64,000 bases of DNA, from positions 24,272,082-24,336,081 of the forward strand of contig NC_067207.1 of the NCBI RefSeq assembly GCF_026262505.1, read 5' to 3'. The notes beneath the pieces are model-generated. The model saw nothing but the letters and a program-made list of their open reading frames with translations, had not been told where the DNA came from and did not search any database. Shown piece by piece: positions 62,167 through 64,000 of the stretch; position 1 is the first letter of the stretch, and each line of letters opens with the position of its first letter. The position numbers and the translations under genes were made by a program. This stretch comes from Trichomonas vaginalis G3 (taxonomy: Eukaryota; Parabasalia; Trichomonadida; Trichomonadidae).

Positions 62167-62589
62167 GATAAAAATTTAAATAATATTGACGGCAAAAAAA
62201 ATTTTAATAAACATTTAAATTTTTTTCTACAGTCAATACTATGCAAAAATGATATTCGGCTTTTTTTGCGGTTAGGTCGCCTCCCCAAAATTTCAAACCG
62301 CAAAAGTGAATGCAAGATCCATTTTAACGATACGTAAACTAAAAAACATTTTGCATTCATATCATTATAATATATTTTTATAAAAATTAAGCTTTGAACG
62401 ATAACGATTATTAAAATATTTGAATGCCGGATCCCGAAAATTTTCATATTTGTCATGGAGTTTACATGGAATTTTTTTTTCAAAAGTGTCAAACTTAGCA
62501 ATTCAGGATCTCGTTTGGAGATATAACAGCTGCGATCTCCAAAATTTCAAAATATTACCTTCTCCAATTTCGTAAACTTCCATGTAATG

Positions 62590-62880
62590 TCAATAACTCT
62601 TCTTTGCAATAAATATGAATATATAAATCTCCAAAATATCAGGCATCATAATAGGAATACCACTATGAATATCCCTTTTATTGATGCTTTCACAATTGAA
62701 TAACAAACAGTCATGTACTCCATTTCTATCAAACTCTTTTGCTTTATTAAGGGGAGTTTTCCCTTCTTGAATTTTTTTTTGTCCACAAACAAAAACAGCA
62801 AAATGTATTTCTGGGATTCATACATGAGAAATACCTTGTGAAATGCAGCTGAGAGATGAATAGGATTAAGGGTGCCCTAT
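62590..62880 (-). pseudogene. Eroded ankyrin-repeat remnant
   Basis: On the minus strand NPIHLSAAFHKVFLMYESQ reads in one frame and, after a shift at the A-run near 62775, EGKTPLNKAKEFDRNGVH follows in another. These match the helix/turn pattern of an ankyrin unit and the GKTPL start of the next. Only about 90 codons remain, ending at a TGA near 62590. The 5' end abuts the MITE-like element at 62866. Confidence 0.55.
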
Positions 62881-63013
62881 AACGATGATGTAAACATCAC
62901 AAATTAACCTTATTAGAACTCGAATGAATGGATTATCCAGATTCTAGTTCTCAATATAATAGCCTTAAAAGTGCTTTTCTGAGGGTGGTCTATCGTCTAT
63001 AGGGCACCCTTAA
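62866..63013. repeat. MITE-like element, 148 bp
   Basis: TTAAGGGTGCCCTATA at the left end is perfectly inverted at the right end (TATAGGGCACCCTTAA). The TTAAGGGTG start is shared with the element at 61257 and the stray end at 28319. The interior has no coding capacity. It sits at the edge of the ankyrin remnant. Confidence 0.8.
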
Positions 63014-63496
63014 ACCTTTTCTACGAACCTTTTTATATATATTATTCAAAATTCGAAATCTTGGAAATTTTTGTGCATTGTTTGAGCTGTGTATCATTTT
63101 TAATATCACAGCTATTAACCAAGATCAAAACAAAATCAACATTGTGTAAAATATCTTGTAATTGCATTCGTTTTGCATTTTTGGATTAGTCCTATTTTTT
63201 TATAAATATTCCATTAGTAATCAAGATTTTCTTTCTATTTCAGTAAAAGCATATTTACATATAATACATCATCCTCTATGGCAATTGCATATATTTATAA
63301 ATCAAAACTGTGCAAAATAAAAAAGCAGAGACTATACGAGAGAAATATTTTGATGTCAGATATTTCATTTTCACCTATTCATGCACCAAAAAATAATTGA
63401 TGTATTAAGAATTTTTTATAGGGGACAAAAAGAATTTGTTTCATTATCAGGAGTTCTGATCCCCTTAAAAATTGCCCATATGAATTGTAAGTCACA
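63014..63496. other. Intergenic, nothing recognised
   Basis: AT-rich spacer 3' of the ankyrin gene at the right edge; no feature recognised. Confidence 0.45.
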
Positions 63497-64000
63497 TCAT
63501 GGAGCAGACATCTCATTTGGTGTTTTACCACTGATATTCCTAACTGTAAGATCAGCACCTGGTTGGGCAATTAGGAAATCATAAACTTGATTGTTACGGT
63601 TTTGATGTGCATAATGGAGAGGTGTATTTCCATTAGCATCCTGAGAATTGATATCAATATATTGTAGTGCTAATTCTACATCTTCAATGGACCCCTTTAA
63701 TGCATATAGATGCAGCATTGTGTTCAATTCTTTTGATCGAGTTTTAGGATTTGCTCCAAACTTGATGAGCAAATCCCTCAAACAATTATTTTGTTGGAAG
63801 ACTGAATGTAACAGTGCATCAAGTCCAAAAAGTGGATCTCGAACATCAACAAACATTTCGTCGACAGCGACCTTAATGGTAAATTCATCACCTTCGTTCG
63901 CAGCCTTTTCTAGCAAATTATTGATTTGCACAAAATTGGAGTTCAGTTTTGGAATACTTCTCAAGGCGGTAGTATTGGCCTCAGTTGTTGGAACAGTCTG
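63497..64000 (-). CDS. Ankyrin-repeat protein, 5' end outside window
   Basis: The minus-strand frame is open to the window edge (no stop from 64000 down), so the start lies outside; the TTG at 63964 is not a start. Ankyrin units are visible: LIKFGANPKTRSKELNTMLH, LALQYIDINSQDANGNTPLH and LIAQPGADLTVRNISGKTPN. The protein ends at 63497 (NEMSAP). It differs in style from the degenerate ankyrin remnant to its left. Protein-binding scaffold; partner unknown. Confidence 0.8.
   Translation of the reverse strand, partial: QTVPTTEANTTALRSIPKLNSNFVQINNLLEKAANEGDEFTIKVAVDEMFVDVRDPLFGLDALLHSVFQQNNCLRDLLIKFGANPKTRSKELNTMLHLYALKGSIEDVELALQYIDINSQDANGNTPLHYAHQNRNNQVYDFLIAQPGADLTVRNISGKTPNEMSAP

Noticed and set aside
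62163..62501. 112-codon minus-strand ORF overlapping the start of the 61456-62166 gene
   Set aside because: AT-rich low-complexity composition, and it overlaps a better supported frame and its promoter.

Overview
This window looks like nuclear DNA of a parabasalid protist, most likely Trichomonas vaginalis or a close relative. It is very AT-rich, and its genes are intronless with short spacers. Several host genes start 10-20 bases downstream of a TCA(C/T)T..TCA-like Initiator (upstream of 59523, 32598, 18148 and 13797). The gene content also fits: BspA-type leucine-rich repeat (LRR) surface proteins, ankyrin proteins, tetraspanin, tubby, BEACH and PP1-like phosphatase genes, and pieces of a Maverick/Polinton element. 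The species call is an inference.

Layout. 1-925 is an ankyrin protein cut by the window edge. 1387-2486 is a broken beta-helix-like surface gene. About 3.3-13.12 kb is a decayed Maverick: two early ORFs, a frameshifted protein-primed family B polymerase with an HNH-like insert, a frameshifted DDE-type integrase, four tiny ORFs, a phage-type fibre/collar protein, a second broken fibre, a Pol III tRNA-like unit and several hairpin arrays. I saw no capsid, packaging ATPase or maturation protease gene. 13121-14615 is host DNA (Rae1 tail plus the ERGIC3/Erv46 5' part), ending exactly at a 25-N gap. 14.6-19.4 kb holds the ERGIC3 C-terminus and bromodomain, tetraspanin, tubby and four-TM genes. 19.77-22.07 kb is a second Maverick fragment: hairpins, a 152-bp tandem repeat and a broken Lys/Gln-rich coiled-coil gene. 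22073-23570 is an inverted second copy of the 1.5 kb host segment, running into an intact Rae1-like gene.

From 25 kb to 64 kb the order is ordinary host sequence: a helical-repeat (HAP40-like?) protein, a second beta-helix relative, UBL-UBA and LisH proteins, LMW-PTP, a lysine-tailed helical protein, a frameshifted BspA gene, a CARMIL-like LRR protein, a coiled-coil protein, a fold-back element, a large GCN1-like HEAT protein, a BspA-like gene without an ATG, a BEACH protein, a PP1-like phosphatase, a DM10/EFHC-like flagellar protein, an unknown gene, and ankyrin genes with MITE-like elements at the right edge.

Two points stand out. First, the inverted 1.5 kb host duplication and the N gap suggest that 14.6-22.1 kb is flipped, in the genome or in the assembly. 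Flipping it back restores one intact ERGIC3 gene next to Rae1 and leaves a degenerate Rae1/ERGIC3 fragment captured inside a single Maverick. Second, the Maverick carries several kinds of small structured DNA. These include GC-rich cloverleaf-like inserts that stay in frame within the polymerase and integrase genes, hairpins whose stems differ by compensatory changes, and a set of microproteins with a shared motif behind shared TAAATG-type start contexts. Many frameshifts could be sequencing errors; this cannot be excluded from the sequence alone.
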